Below are positions 12,422 through 26,152 of a stretch of DNA of 64,000 nt, piece after piece (position 1 is the first letter of the stretch; each line of letters opens with the position of its first letter). Source of the DNA: Paramecium octaurelia (Eukaryota; Ciliophora; Oligohymenophorea; Peniculida; Parameciidae); NCBI GenBank assembly GCA_905182995.1, contig CAJJDP010000019.1, forward strand, positions 461,600-525,599. Direction: 5' to 3'. The notes beneath the pieces are model-generated. The model made no database searches, was not told the origin of the DNA, and was given only the letters and a program-made list of their open reading frames with translations. The translations under genes were made by a program, and so were the position numbers.

Positions 12422-13823
12422 TCATATGTAATCCTTTTTGTATTATAGCAATTAATCCGTCATTCTTACATGTAGCATATATAACTCATAAAATCTTCCT
12501 AAGCTTTCAATTATTACATTCTTAAATTCATTTCCCTCTAATTCATTTTTCTTTTCCTAATAAAATTCAGCAAATGTTTTTCCATCAAATTCTTTTATTT
12601 AATAAGAGAATCCGAGAAGATCACTTAAAATTTCCTTAGGGGAACCTGTAATATATAGGCACTCTTACACATACCTTTGAGTTGGCAAATCAATTCATCT
12701 TTGAATGCCTTAACCGAGAAATCGACTAGGATTACTAACTCGTGTTCTTGGCCATTCTACTGGTGGAATAAGTTGATCATTTACACTATTGGTTTGCAAT
12801 CAAAATATTAATAAAAGTCCCAAGGATCTATATGAATCTTCAACTATTGCTTTTATAAATATTCTGATTGTTTTTCGTTGTATTATGCAAGAATATTGTA
12901 TAACTCTTAGGCTAAATGATAATACAAAGGACTTTGAATTTACAAACTGAATGGACTTGGCTTAGATAAGCATTGTGTAGGAGTGTGAGATTACAAGGAT
13001 TCTAACTAAAGGTTGCAATACATTTAAATTATACTTCTTTTTCCAATTCATCATTTAATAGATCATCTTTTGAATCTCTTTGCAAAACAGCGACAGTAAG
13101 ATTGCTATGTCCTGGTCTGTATCCACATGATTCTGAGAGCTCTTTCAATAGATTAGACAAGTACACAGTTTTTGTTGTTCGTTCATAAACATATGATTGA
13201 ATTGTTTCTTATAATTGTTAATGCGCAACATAGTGATCATATATTTGATCCATCACTAACAAAGTTTTAAGAGATTTCGCTTTTTCTTTTGCGTATTGTA
13301 ATGCATATTTTGGTAAGTAGTAATTTGAACCTTAATTGTCTGCATATTTAAACCAAGTTGCTTATTTGATTGGAGATTTACCATAATAAATAATCTGATC
13401 AAAAGTTTACAACTTATTCAAAAGTTCCTTATCTTTAATGATTAACATTTGACCATAAGTTATTGGGTGAAAGAGATCGATATACACATTATGTGTGAAA
13501 ATTTAACTCTTTGGAAGGACTCTTTTTGGTAACTTTTTGCTTTCAGCAGCATCTTCATTTGATTCCTTAATGTCTGTAATCGTACAAATATCATTTTGTG
13601 GATATGGCATCAAAGAATTAACAGGCTAGATAGGCTCTAATATCTCAGATTGCTACAACAATAATGCTAATTGATTTCTCTCAAAAATTGACATGACTAC
13701 TCCTAATGAATTTCCGAACTTTAATGTCTCACCTAATTTAATTGGATTGTCATGAGCAAAAAGAACCATGTCATCTGATTTCTTAAGAATTAATGAAGAC
13801 ATCTTGCTTATTACTTTCATCAT
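12422..13823 (-). CDS. F1-ATPase alpha-subunit-like protein lacking the P-loop
   Basis: Start at 13821-13823 (MMKVISK; a second in-frame ATG lies a few codons on), stop at 12422-12424. Two 29-nt introns keep the frame; 447 residues. The N-terminal 250 residues align by eye with F1 alpha: a beta-barrel strand LGETLKFGNSLGVVMS; YIDLFHPITYGQMLIIKD against the usual 'AVDSLVPIGRGQRELIIGD'; LPKYALQYAKEKAKSLKTLL (usual '[21 protein letters not shown]'); and TVYLSNLLKELSES against 'VFYLHSRLLERAAK'. The Walker A that should follow IIGD (GDRQTGKT) is replaced by KDKELLNKL, so ATP binding is unlikely. The C-terminal third is unlike alpha. It may be a structural paralogue or an unrelated-function derivative; the relationship is inferred. 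Confidence 0.65.
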
Positions 13824-14316
13824 AAATATTTATATTAATTTTTTCTAAACATAAATAAAATAATTCTAGTTTTAATGATATAATTATAAAAAATATTCTT
13901 ATAAAATTTTTGATAATTTTTTAATTACAGCATTTCAAAAGTATTAGAAAATAAATACAAAAAAATGATTGATTTCTTTTCAAATGATATAATTTAAATT
14001 AAAACCCTAGTTTGAAAACTGATGAAATTATTATATGAACAATTTAATAATTTTAAACTTGAAACTATAAGAGAAAAAAAGATTCTTATCTTCTCAAAAT
14101 TTAGGTGCATTTATAAAGAGAAAACAAAATGTCAATTTTCTGTTACCTAAATAGTTCAATATTAAATGATATGAATATTTCTAATTTTATAAGTCAATTT
14201 AGTTCATAGTTTTCATTTACATTAATTATCCACAATTAAGAAATAATCAAAAAATTAGAAAGTTTAATACTTCAAATACTAATAATATAATTGCATCATT
14301 TTTAAAAAATTAATTA
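13824..14316 (+). other. Intergenic, divergent promoter region
   Basis: About 490 bp, strongly AT-rich, between the starts of the minus-strand F1-alpha-like gene and the plus-strand giant surface protein. I see no RNA gene, repeat or convincing ORF. It presumably holds both promoters. Confidence 0.6.
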
Positions 14317-17300
14317 ATGATTTTCTTCATTTTACTTTGGATAAGCTAAATATCATTGAGCTAATTACAAAATGATATAACTTGTTATTATGAATATGAT
14401 GACTCAATTTTAGAATAAAAATAATAAAAACCTTAAATAAAATAGATTGAAATATAAGCTGATGCAATCTCTGGTGATTCACGAGGGTTTGGGTTTTGGT
14501 CGAAATACATTGCTAATTTAGTTAATTCAGAGGAAGAATACTTGTACAAACCTTTTGATGATCCTAATTGTTTATTTTAAGTATGTCAATTTAATGGATT
14601 CTACTTTTTAAAACTGCTTGATGATGATCAATTTAATTTTGCAGCAATAATATTAAACATGAATGATAATCCAATTAGTTTAACTCATGATTTTTATTTG
14701 TTTAAATAAAATTCAGATATTATTTAGCAAGCATCAGTTAAATTTTAAGCAAGTTTATACGAAAATATTTGGTTCTATACTTCAATCCTATATTCATCAG
14801 TCGACCATCTCATTAGATTTTACACAAACTTCAATGATTAGTTGTTTACTCTTGAATATTTGTTATTGTCAGAAAAAATTACCATTATTTTAGGCGGATA
14901 TACTACGGATCTTTCCTAAAACATTATAAATAACTGGAGTCCTTTATTACATTTTAAAGGAAAACTCTCTACCATCTAAGAATACAATCCTTTTTTTTAT
15001 GATGACGATTTCTTTTATAATTTATTCTAAAAATGCCCATATTAGGCTTAAAAAACTACTAAAATTAAATATGATGTATTTAGGACATTAGATCCAAATA
15101 TTGTTCAGGATGATTTATAAATAAATCTATTGTAAATTTCTACACCAAACTTAAGATATACTATAAGAGGCTGGATCAAGTAAAATTATATGTAGGTATG
15201 AACTTATTAAGTTGTTAGGCCTTCTCATATTATTTGTAATATTTTGGTGAGCCATTTTATCAAATAGATCAACCAATTTTTTATTTTTAATACCCATTTT
15301 ATGTATACAATAGAAAACAAGGAGATTTAATGATTGAGTTTTATTATAAGGTATTTGTATATGAAAGGAAAGGTTGACTTTGAAAACAATAATGAAACAG
15401 AAATTCATATTGAAGTTGAGTTTTATAAGATCCCTCTAGGAGTTCCGCTATATTAAGATGAAGAATTGAGAAAATTTGATAGTTTGACAATAAAGAAAGA
15501 TAATTTCTATGAGAAAACCTAGGAATGGCATTATTTTGTAATTGATTAAGGAAGAACTCCTAAAGACGGATCTGCTATGCAAATAAGATTTTATTTTAGA
15601 AATGAAGAGCCATATATTTATAATTTAGGAACATATGATTATAACACATAATATTCAGGATATATGGTCACGATGATCATGTTATTTAGAAGTTAAGGTT
15701 TGTAAATAAGAAGCAGCGCCAATTTAAATTAGCTTTTTATTATTGTTGGACAATAAGAAGATGACAATGATGGATATTGTAATTATAATTTTAAGTCTGT
15801 TTAGTATGTGATTCAAGTTGTAGGGATTGTATTGGTCCAACTAAAAATGATTGTGTATCCTGCTATACAGAATTAAACTATTTTTTGACATAATTTAATT
15901 CTTGTGAATGTTTATATCTAAATGAATATAATTAGAAAAGTGGAATATGCGAACCCATTGAAAGATCCTAAAGTTTAAGCATTACAAAAGAAGAGGACAC
16001 TGAATAGTTTTGTTAATTTGGATATTTTTAAGTTTAATTTAACAATGAATATTTCTGCATAAAATGGTATTTAAGACTACTTAATATTTTAGTCCTTCAG
16101 GTTAAGAAATGAATTTCTTATGTGGGGATTGCCTTCATTAATCAACTACATGGTATTTGAAACCTATTTGCACATTTGATTATATTTAAGAATAGAGTAC
16201 ATATGCATATATCAAGCGCTTGAGATCAAATATTCAAATAGATGTTTATTACATCAATAATGATATGAACCTATAATTGCAAGAAGGAGCTAGTGAATTT
16301 TGTGAAGCAACTTAACTTGGATGTCAAAACAGTAATGAATTTCATTTAGGTGTCTAAATAAGAATGAAATGTAAAACTAATAGGTATTACAATAACTTTT
16401 AATGTTTAAATTGTATTGAATCATGCATTTTATGTCAATCTAAAGATGTCTGTTTAACTTGCATTGAAAATTATTTCTTCAATTTCAAAGAAAAGGTGTG
16501 TTCACCATGCCCAAAGGAATGCAAAACATGTTAAAATGCCCCTAGTAGTATTTTAGGATACCAATGTCTTTCATGTCAATCGTATTAATCAATTGATTAT
16601 ATAGATAATATACTGTAAATCATTTTGGATAATGCTAGCAATGTGGAATCTATTGCGAATTTTGCATAGAAGATTTTAATGCTCAAACTTAAGAATATTT
16701 TGTAAGATGCTTAACATGTGTTGATAACAACAAAATGACTATTAGATTCAATGGAGTGGACTGCATAATACTAGATATTCCTAATTGTTAAAATGTTGTT
16801 TTAATGTCCAAGACCTCACCTGTATACAATGCTCTTATTTATAATTTCTAACCTTCTAATGACTTATCAGATGAGAAACCAATTTGTGGCTTATGCTAGC
16901 AGAGTTTTGCATACAATTATGAGTTAGATATGTGTGATTCTTTAGATTTAGATGCTTCTACTTGTTCAATTGCATATATTGTGAGATTAATTGTTTTAGG
17001 AGTTGATTATGGCCTTTAATAAATTTGTTTAAAGTCACCATCTTAAGGTGGCTTAAGTATTGAAGGAGATTTTTGTAATACTTAATTATAGAATTGTCTT
17101 TGGTGCTATACTAAAAAACAGAAGACTAATGCATACTGCTTGAAATGTCAATAAGGATATTATTCTTAGCGATTAACTGGTTAATGTTAACTATGTCCAG
17201 AAAATCTGCATTGCAAAACATGTTATCATACAACCATCGGATATAATGATGAATGGAAGAACAATCTAATACTATTTATTGAGTTTCTCAAAGCTTAACA

Positions 17301-20300
17301 TGACATTTCATATTTTGTAAAATCAATAAATTATTATTTAATAGTATTGGAGCTATGATTAAAGTTAAAATTTAGATGATTATGAAATTATCTGCACATC
17401 TTGCTACACAGGTTATATTTTAAGAGATAACAAATGTATTAAGTATTGTGAAGACAGTTGTTAAAGTTGTATTTATTTAGATGGTCAATATATATGCTAA
17501 ACTTGTGGTCAGAATATCTATCATAATCTATTAAGTTTAGTATAAAATTAATGTACTGTTTGTCCTAGTTACTGTGAATTTTGCAGGGAAAGAACATATG
17601 ATGAAATTCAAAGCATAAATTCTCTTTTCATTAAAACTGATATCAATACTATTTACACTTATTAATGTTTAAAACCGTATTAAAACGATGAAACGTTGAT
17701 TTATGATAGTATCCTAGGATAATTTATATCATGTTAGAATTCTGAGCAATGCGAAAATGTTTTAACTTTTGAGTTTAATTTATTTTGTAATGATGAAGAT
17801 TACCATGCTAAATTAGAATTAATCTAAGACTCTGAATTAAAAAACAAATTTAAGAAAGAAAATGTAATGTTTTCACAAATACTATAATCTAATGTTTAGG
17901 GAAACAGCTTTTAAATAGTAATATTATATTATATCCACATAGTTTGACATTGATGCTATTTATGACATTATGGGCAAAAAGACTATTAAGAAAGTCAAAT
18001 TAATTCTTGTATCCAATAGTGAATAAGTTTGTTAGGTTCCTTAATTGAGTTACATAACTTAAGCTTTCTCTAAAAATGTGTTTCAAGCTATGTATTTATT
18101 TAACTATAAATAGTGATGTTCAATTAACAATCAAGTCTAATATTGAAAAAGAATTGTAAATAGTTATTTTTGAAGAAATACACTTTACTGATTTCACTTT
18201 ATTACGTTTTGAAAATGTACAATTTATGATATAGTCAAACATTTATAATAAGAATATCAACGCATATGGGTTTAAATCCATAGAATTGTAATTGTACAAG
18301 ATAGTAATATCTACTACTTCCCTAACAACCTCTACTTTTTTTACCTTTTAGTGTACTCAATTGAATTAAATAGTCTTTAGTTAGGTGATCCTTAGAGATA
18401 TGAATATTCAAAATAAAAACCAAAAAAGTTTTTTTTCATTTCTTTATGATACCATCTCAAAAACCTCTTCTATTTAAATTGAGAATTTTTCCATTGAACA
18501 TAGCATTTTTGAGAATACTAATATTTTAGAATTCAAATCTACTGATATCTAGTCTATTAATTTTAATCATATAAACATTAACTCTGTATTCATGAATAGT
18601 TCATTGTTGAACACATAAAATGATGAAATTTTGAAATCCATAATTATAGCCAATTTTATTATATAAGGAAAGATAGAAAACTCAGAACCATTTTTTTTAT
18701 TAAATTATGCTTAATCAACAAACATTTAAAATGTTGATTTAATAGATTTAGTAATAATTGATTCAACATTTTTATAACTTGAAAGATCAGGCTCTATCAG
18801 TGAATTACTAATATCTGATTGCCACTCTTTTGGATCAGTCTCATTTATTCGTAATAATGTTGAAAGTTAAATATCAAAATAAATTGGATTTATCTATTCA
18901 ATCGACAATCTAAAAGTTACAAATTTGATTTCCAGTTATGAAACTGAAATTTTATACTTCTAAGCTTTCGATTCAATCACATCTGAAATCATAATCAAAA
19001 ATATCATTTTAGAATAGGTTATTATAGACGAGCAATAATAATCAGCATATAACTAATTGCAATCATATTTAATTTATATTCAATTAAAATAGGCCTTAGT
19101 GTAATCATGTAAAATTGTTAGAGGATTAGGCATATAGGAATTTATATTTACTAATTTATAATCCCTTATATTTACAGATCTTATAGCTACCTAATCTCAA
19201 ATACTATTATTGCATTAGTATTATGATTGTTCAAGTATAATTAAAGCCAACAATAAATACCCTAGTATAATTTAGCTTTTTGATGTTAGAAATACTAAAT
19301 TGGAGAATTTTGTGATAACTAGAATGAACTTTATTAATTCAGGTTTTCTCTTATTCACAACTCAATCCAAAACTTCATCTTCAGATTAAGATGCTCTTTC
19401 AATCAATAATTTAATAATAAAAGATAACTTATTAATTACATCATAAAAAGATGCAAGCGCTTCTTTAATGTAAATCACATCTAATTAAAAGATTATTGTA
19501 AATATCGAAGTTGTTGAAATCAAGTAAAATCAGTTGCACAACTATTAAAAAAATTTACTAAAAGCCTCGTCTGTTGCTATGCTAATCTATTGTCCTTCAG
19601 GAATAATTAATTTTAGAAATAGCTAAATTTATGATAATTTCGCAACAAATACTACTGATAGTGTCATAAATATTATCTCAGAATAAATTCTGTTTGATTA
19701 AATTTAATTTGTTAATAATTCCTATCAAAATATCGAGATCCTTGTAAATAATATTGATTGGCAATATCCTCTAAGTTAGATTATCTACAAGAATGACTTA
19801 AAATCCATATTTGATTTTTAAAATGCATACGGAAATTCCTATCTTGAAGCAGATGTTGTAGTTGTATAAAATAGTCAAGTTGAGAACTCATAAGGATTGA
19901 ATGGAATCGGATTATACATTAGTGGATAAATTGTTAAATTATTCAATATACAATTCAAGAATTTAACTACATTCTTCAAATACAATGAAGAAAATGGAGG
20001 ATGCATTTTTATTAAGATCCCCATTAGTGGATGTAAAGTAGAACTCTCAGGGATTGTGGCCTAAAATATCTTAGCAAAAGATTATGGAAGCTTTTTATTT
20101 GTCTCATCTAATTAAGATCAATTACACTTGTCAATTAATAACTTAACCCTATCAGAATGTATATCTAGAAAAGGCTCAGTTATTCATGCAGCTTTCTAAA
20201 AAAATTCATTATAAAATGTGATATAGCTTTAAAAGATAATTATTAAAAATCAAAAAAGTGCTCTTTTTAATTACATGAAATAGTAAATCAATAACTAGAA

Positions 20301-23300
20301 GGCATTGTTGGATATCAATAATCTTGTGTCTATTTATGTTGAAAATACAGTGTTAATCTTAAAGGACATTTTTATTGACAACATCTTTAGGGAATCGATT
20401 TTGGAAGGTGTAGATTAAGGGGATGTAATATTGAATAAAATAACAATTCTAGGAGGCACTGCTCCTTAAAATAATATTATTCTAATATAGCCAAGGGAAG
20501 GTATATATATAATAATTAATTGAATTAGATCTGTCTACTGTTATTTTAATCAAAATTATCTCTATCAATAATGTCAAGTAGGTTGAAAAATAAAATGAAT
20601 AATGTGAAATTGTTTAGAATACAATATCTTAAAAAATTATATACATGTAGTGCAATTCAAAAGCTACTTCAGAAATTCCAATTTTTCTAAAGGAGGATGA
20701 TAAGGATAAATTTCAGGAAAATGAGTGCTTAAACTAAAAATTGCAATTTTCAAATACTGCTATTTAATTATCAGCTATTTCTATTTCCAAAATTAAAAGC
20801 AATGATCTGATATCAATGTTTGACATAAGTCTCTCCAATAATTATTATTCAAACTCATTAAGTGGTTTAGTTAATCTTTATATTAATAAATAAAATCTTG
20901 ATGCATATTCCATTGTGATTAAAGATTTGATAATTTTGAAAAACTGTTGTGGCTAAGCAGGTTGCTTGTATATAAATTATGATGTATTTGATGTAACAGC
21001 TGTAATGTACACATAAAACAGGTTGCTTGCATCTAATAGTGAAAAGATTTTGTAGTTAGTTAATCATGACATAATAATTAACAATTATAAGTGTTAAGAA
21101 AATGTTGCAGATTTTGGAACTTGCTTATTATCTAATCAAACAAATATAATAGTATTTAATTCCATTTTCATTAAAAATAAAGCCTTAGTTGCTGGAGGAG
21201 CAATTTATTTTAGTGGAAAGCAATCATTTTTATTTTTAGTTGATAGTCAGATAATTAACAACAATGCAAGTATAGCTGGAGCTATATATTTTGATAACAG
21301 TGTTAGGTAAGACATGAAACAATATAATACAATTGTGTTTGATAATCAGGCATCTTATTATGGTCAAAATGAGGTTTAAGCTCCAACTCATTTATCAATT
21401 ACTTTAAATAACTATCATTACATTTATAACACTATCATTGAACAAAATACAAGAAATAGTTTAATAGAATCTATTGATAATTAATTAGAATCTGATTAGA
21501 ATGTTATTTATTTGCCAAGTGGAACTCCAATAAAAGAATACTAAAAGTTTAATTAGATTTCAGAGTAATTAGAACCCATGAATTTTACATTCAGAATAGT
21601 AGCTTTAGATGATTATTATTCAAAATTAAATAATTTAACTAATTCAAATTGCACCCTTGAGACATTTGTTTTTGATATAGAAAAGAATATAGCGCAGGAA
21701 ACCTCTAATTAAATATTAATTAATAAAAAAAGTGTTTTATTTGATTCTAATACAAATGATTATAATTTAGATGATTTGGTCATTTATTTTGATAGTGATA
21801 ATACCAATAAAACATATTTATAGTTAGTAATCTCCTGCTCTTGCATATAAATACCTTAATATGATGAAAACAAAGTAATAATTTAATCATTTCACAATAA
21901 TTATAAATTATTCGTGAATATTAACACTTTCAAATGTCGTGTAGGTTAGATAAAGTCTATTTAGGATAATTCATGCCATGAATGTGATCCAAATCTAGAT
22001 TAATATTCAAATTAGCTTAACTTGAATAAATGTTATATCAGAGATGAATAATCCACAATTAATGTAACATCTTTTGGATTAAATTTACGCTCTGTAATCA
22101 TTTATTATAAATTCTTAATAGGGTTATTGGAGACCTTACTTTGAAAACAATATTGTAGAAGAATGTTTAAATTTAAGAGAGAACTGTTTGGGAGGATGGA
22201 ATTCTGGAGATATTTCTTGTTATAAAGGTCACATAGGGGCATTATGTGAACAATGCGATATCTGGAATATTAGAGGAGGTGGGTCCTTTTCTACATCTTA
22301 ATAATACTCTTGTGGGTCATGTGACAATGTTAGTTACAATTTAGTTTAAATCATAGGATTCAGTATTTGGTAGTCTATAATAATTATTTAGGTCTTTAAT
22401 TACAATTGTTCTTAGTGTTAAAGGAGCTAACTCTGTTTAGAGCTACTAACTTGAATCACCTTATTTGATCAAGATTCTTACAAATTACTTATAAATAATT
22501 AGTTCTTTAACATCTTTCAAATTAAGGTTACCAGTTGATGTGTTTTACTTTTTAAATGGAATTGGTAATCCAATCCAAAGAATCTCTTATTCTTTGGACT
22601 GCTATTTAAGTATTCAAAATATTCAATATTATATTAGTTGAGATGTCAACTTTAGAAATTCACTACTTAAGGTTGATCTGGCAATTATTAATCCCTTGTT
22701 TTTATTTTAGTATTCTATCAATAGTTTATTCGATCTTAATTTCGACCAAGCAACTTATTTATAGAGGACCTATTGTAATGACAGCAATCATTTATATGTA
22801 CATATATTTTCAGCCAAGCATCATTGGATCACTTATTGCACTGATTTCAACAAGAACAATCTCCAATGTTCCTTTGATTCAAGCCAATGTTGCATTTAAA
22901 TTTGATACACCAACACATTTAAAATGGGTTCTTACTTTTTGTATACCCTTTTTGTCATTATTTGGTATTTTGATACCTTTGGGTTTGCTTTTGAGTTTGT
23001 GTAAAATCAGAAACAAGCTTATATACAAAAGAGGTAAGAGTCTCCTTGGTTATTTATACTATGAGTATAAACCTAATGCATATTTTTGGGAAATCATCAA
23101 AATCGTTGACAAAGAATTGCTAATATTAGTTTTAATATATTATGAGGATTCAATCATATTAAAAGGATCTTTAATCTACTTTATTCTTTTTAGCTATTGG
23201 TCTTTGAATCTAAAATATCAACCATTTAAATCTGCTAGATTAAATCAACTAGATTATTAGTCAACAATTATTTGCGAAATTTCTATTATCATTGGAATTG

Positions 23301-24016
23301 GTTTAAATATGGGCTAATAATCTCAATTCTACAATATTTCAGTTATATTCTTTTTCACATTAATAATCATTAATATCTTTTTCTTAATCAAGATCTTGTT
23401 GTACATTTTCAATGCGTACATGAATGAAATGGAAAAAACTTTTGATTTAGTTAAATCAACTATTCATAAAAATTTGCCTAATAGGTTTAGAATGAGTAAG
23501 TAGTGCTTAAGACTACTAAAAACAAATGCTGAAAGCAGAGAAAGAGCCAAATTAAATTTTTAGAAGTTAAAAACAGCTTACAAAAAACTTTAAGCATCAA
23601 AAAGATAATCTATGAATATTGTTTTATACAATGCAATGAATTCATAATAAATAACTACAAGATTAAAGTAATTATATAAAATTTACACTTAGCACTTTTT
23701 CAATTAGAGAAAATTTACCTAATCTCCCATTAGTTTAAATTAGTTCGAAATAGTGAAAAATAAAAGAATTGATGTTGATTAATAAATTTTTTTAGAAATT
23801 ATATTAATTTCTAAATACATTGATTTCTTTGACGTGAATAAGATTATTATTCTTTAGATAATATAAAATTTACATATAAGTTTGGTTAGTTTAATTAATA
23901 TCGTTAATTCAAATGATTTTTCCTTCCTGTTTTCAAATAAATAATTATGCTTTTTCAACATATTTAATCAATTTTCAATATAGAATTTAATAATTATTTC
24001 AATAAATAAAACATGA
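14317..24016 (+). CDS. Giant Cys-rich, beta-helix-like, multi-pass surface protein
   Basis: ATG 14317 begins a clear signal peptide (MIFFILLWISQISLSQ). Many 22-28-nt introns follow (for example one starting GTATGAACTT near 15195 and one starting GTATTTAAGA near 16069), each repairing the frame. Domain order: a unique ectodomain; furin/growth-factor-receptor-like Cys repeats at about 15.8-17.6 kb (CxxC clusters such as CVSC and CPKECKTC); a long Ile/Asn/Ser-rich region (about 18-21.5 kb) of short strands that looks like a parallel beta-helix; a juxtamembrane Cys block at about 22.1-22.3 kb with CYKGHIGALCEQCD; then a polytopic C-terminus (about 22.35-23.45 kb) and a basic cytoplasmic tail to TGA 24014-24016. 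Ciliates carry families of such very large membrane proteins; the function is unknown. Exon details are only partly resolved, so a split into two genes cannot be excluded. Confidence 0.75.
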
Positions 24017-24258
24017 TTCTAGGTTTAAATGGATAAAATAAGGGTAAATCAAATCCTAAGCACAGGGATATTATAAAAAAGGCTATTGTTAATTTAGATG
24101 GTAAATAGGAAAAGGGAGAATAATAATCAGTTCGAAAGGATAATAATAATGTAGAACCAAAAAAAACAGAAAAAAAGCAGAAAAAGACTACACAAACCAA
24201 AAAGAAGAGTTAAAAAAAATCAGAATTACCAAAGTCTAAGAAAATTAGAAAATAATGA
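24013..24258 (+). CDS. Tiny Lys-rich basic protein
   Basis: ATG at 24013 overlaps the TGA of the giant gene in the sequence ATGA. The frame of 81 codons ends at TGA 24256-24258. The product is extremely basic and low in complexity (EPKKTEKKQKKTTQTKKKSQ), like the tails of linker histones or nucleolar proteins, with no folded domain visible. It could be an independent small gene or a last exon of the giant gene reached through an unrecognised intron. I cannot choose between these from sequence alone. Confidence 0.4.
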
Positions 24259-24288
24259 AGTTATTTTTTAGCAAACAAATAAAATATT

Positions 24289-25764
24289 TCATATAGCTTC
24301 TTTGCTCTTCTTATCCTTGGATTCATAAAATTAGATATATTATGTCACCATTTCATTTACTTATGCCTTACTACTCTCTTTAAATTCTTTCTGGATTAAT
24401 CTAGTATAAACACAAAATAGAAGCATAAAAAATATGATCATGACGAATATGATAATACCTATAGTCAAATAAAGATTTGATGATGAATCTTGTTACTAAA
24501 TTTATCCATCAATATAATTGGCACAAGATGCAGGCGGTATTAAAAAGCTATAACAAATATCAAGAAAAACATTAGCTCCAGTGACTTATCCTTAATAATC
24601 CTATTGATTAATTATGATTCCTGGCAGATATTATACACCAGCAGTGTTCCATAATGTTAATTGATTCTCCAAAAGATTGTGGTGCTTGTAATAATTGGTT
24701 TCATTCTTTATTAAAAATGAATGACTTTCTGATTAATCTCTTATACATTTTTCTACCTTTTAATAATTGATTCCGACTTCTTCTTAGATTCCAGGCGAAC
24801 AACTTTCATATTATTATGCTGATGTGCAGTTATCTCTGAAGGATATCTAAATTTTGATTACTATGTACCATATAAGCCAACCATTTGTCAAAACCTTGTT
24901 AAAAGATACATAGTTATCTAAGTGCCTCTTCCACTACCATCCTGCCTGTTGCTATTCCTGATCCATCAGGATCTCGTGCACAGTACTTACCATAAGATAT
25001 GCAATTTTAATACTCAATTGGTTTATCTGGAGTTTTAATTATCTGATACAATGGGTACAATATAATGTATGAAACTAATAAAACAATATTACCAGAAACA
25101 ATTACCTTTTTCATCTTTCAATTTTTGATAATAAGGTTAATACTCTCTCAAAAATTTATATGTTTCTTCAGATGTTATATTCAAGGCAAACAAAGTAGTT
25201 ACGTTATCTCTTTAACGAACATCAAATTTAATGAGTAATTGAATTTATTCTGTCTCAAAGTTTGTTTTTGGCATCCTCAAATATTTTGTTAGAAGCTCTC
25301 CATCTGATTTCGATATAAAAATGCTGGGGATTTATAACTATATTTTATTGTAACAAATACTCCATATCCTGTCCCGTCATCAAACATAGTTACGGTACCA
25401 TTTATTTCATCCTTATTGTTCTCTACTATTGCTAATTAATATCCTGCATTTTATGCATGTCTAACTTTTTTCACGAAAGAGCAATCTCCTCTTTTTATTA
25501 GTACAAAGTGGCTCTTCACAGTCTAATTAATTTCTGTGCAAGCATCTAAAGGATCTGCAATCTCAAGAGTCCCACTTAATCTACGACCCCAAGGTATATT
25601 TCTATATTGTTCTGTATATTTAACACTTACCCAAAGTTAGCTATGGTGTATTTTATATCTCCACTCCTTTGATCCAATTCTTATTTTAATTCTTGTGGAC
25701 CTATAACCACCAGTTTTCCTAAAGTTAGTTCAACTGAGATGAGGATTATTCCAAATATTAACAT
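24289..25764 (-). CDS. Vacuolar sorting receptor (BP-80/VSR family)
   Basis: Start 25762-25764, stop 24289-24291. Introns of 29, 23, 31 and 22 nt give 456 residues (sum divisible by three). Order: signal peptide (MLIFGIILISVELTLG); a protease-associated (PA) domain with WGRRLSGTLEIADPLDAC and FVLIKRGDCSFVKKVRHAQ; the VSR central luminal domain with YCARDPDGSGIATGRMVVEE and ALRQLCIFQQ; a Cys-containing stretch; one transmembrane helix (LYLTIGIIIFVMIIFFMLLF); and a short cytosolic tail. In plants and ciliates this family selects cargo in the Golgi for vacuole, lysosome or dense-core granule delivery through the PA domain. The 5' portion is repeated at 26153-27087 by the assembly overlap. Confidence 0.9.
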
Positions 25765-25986
25765 TTCAATTATTAATTTATTATCTTCAAAAATATTGTT
25801 GTACAAAAGTAATCTACCATCTGAAATACACGTTACATAATCTTAATTAAATATTTAATAATTCCAAAACCTTAAAAAATTGAGGATAGAAAATAGTATG
25901 GATAATTAAAATACTATTTGATGCTTGTATAATACTCAATTAGTATTAATAATTTATATAATAATTTTATTAATATTCCGTTTTAT

Positions 25987-26151
25987 ATGAGATTAGTTGT
26001 TTGCATTTTACTCCTTTGTTCAACAGTTATTGCTATTCCAAAAAAGTAAATATAACTTAGAACAAAATCCAATTAACCAATTAATGCATAAGAAATTAAA
26101 TTAAGCGATGTAGATTTAGCCCTTTATCAAACTGATGTTCAATAGGATGGG
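25987..26151 (+). CDS. Truncated first copy of the single-pass membrane protein gene
   Basis: Same 55 codons as the start of the gene at 27310 (MRLVVCILLLCSTVIAIPKK...), cut off by the N at 26152. Probably the end of a contig, not a pseudogene. Confidence 0.85.
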
Positions 26152-26152
26152 N

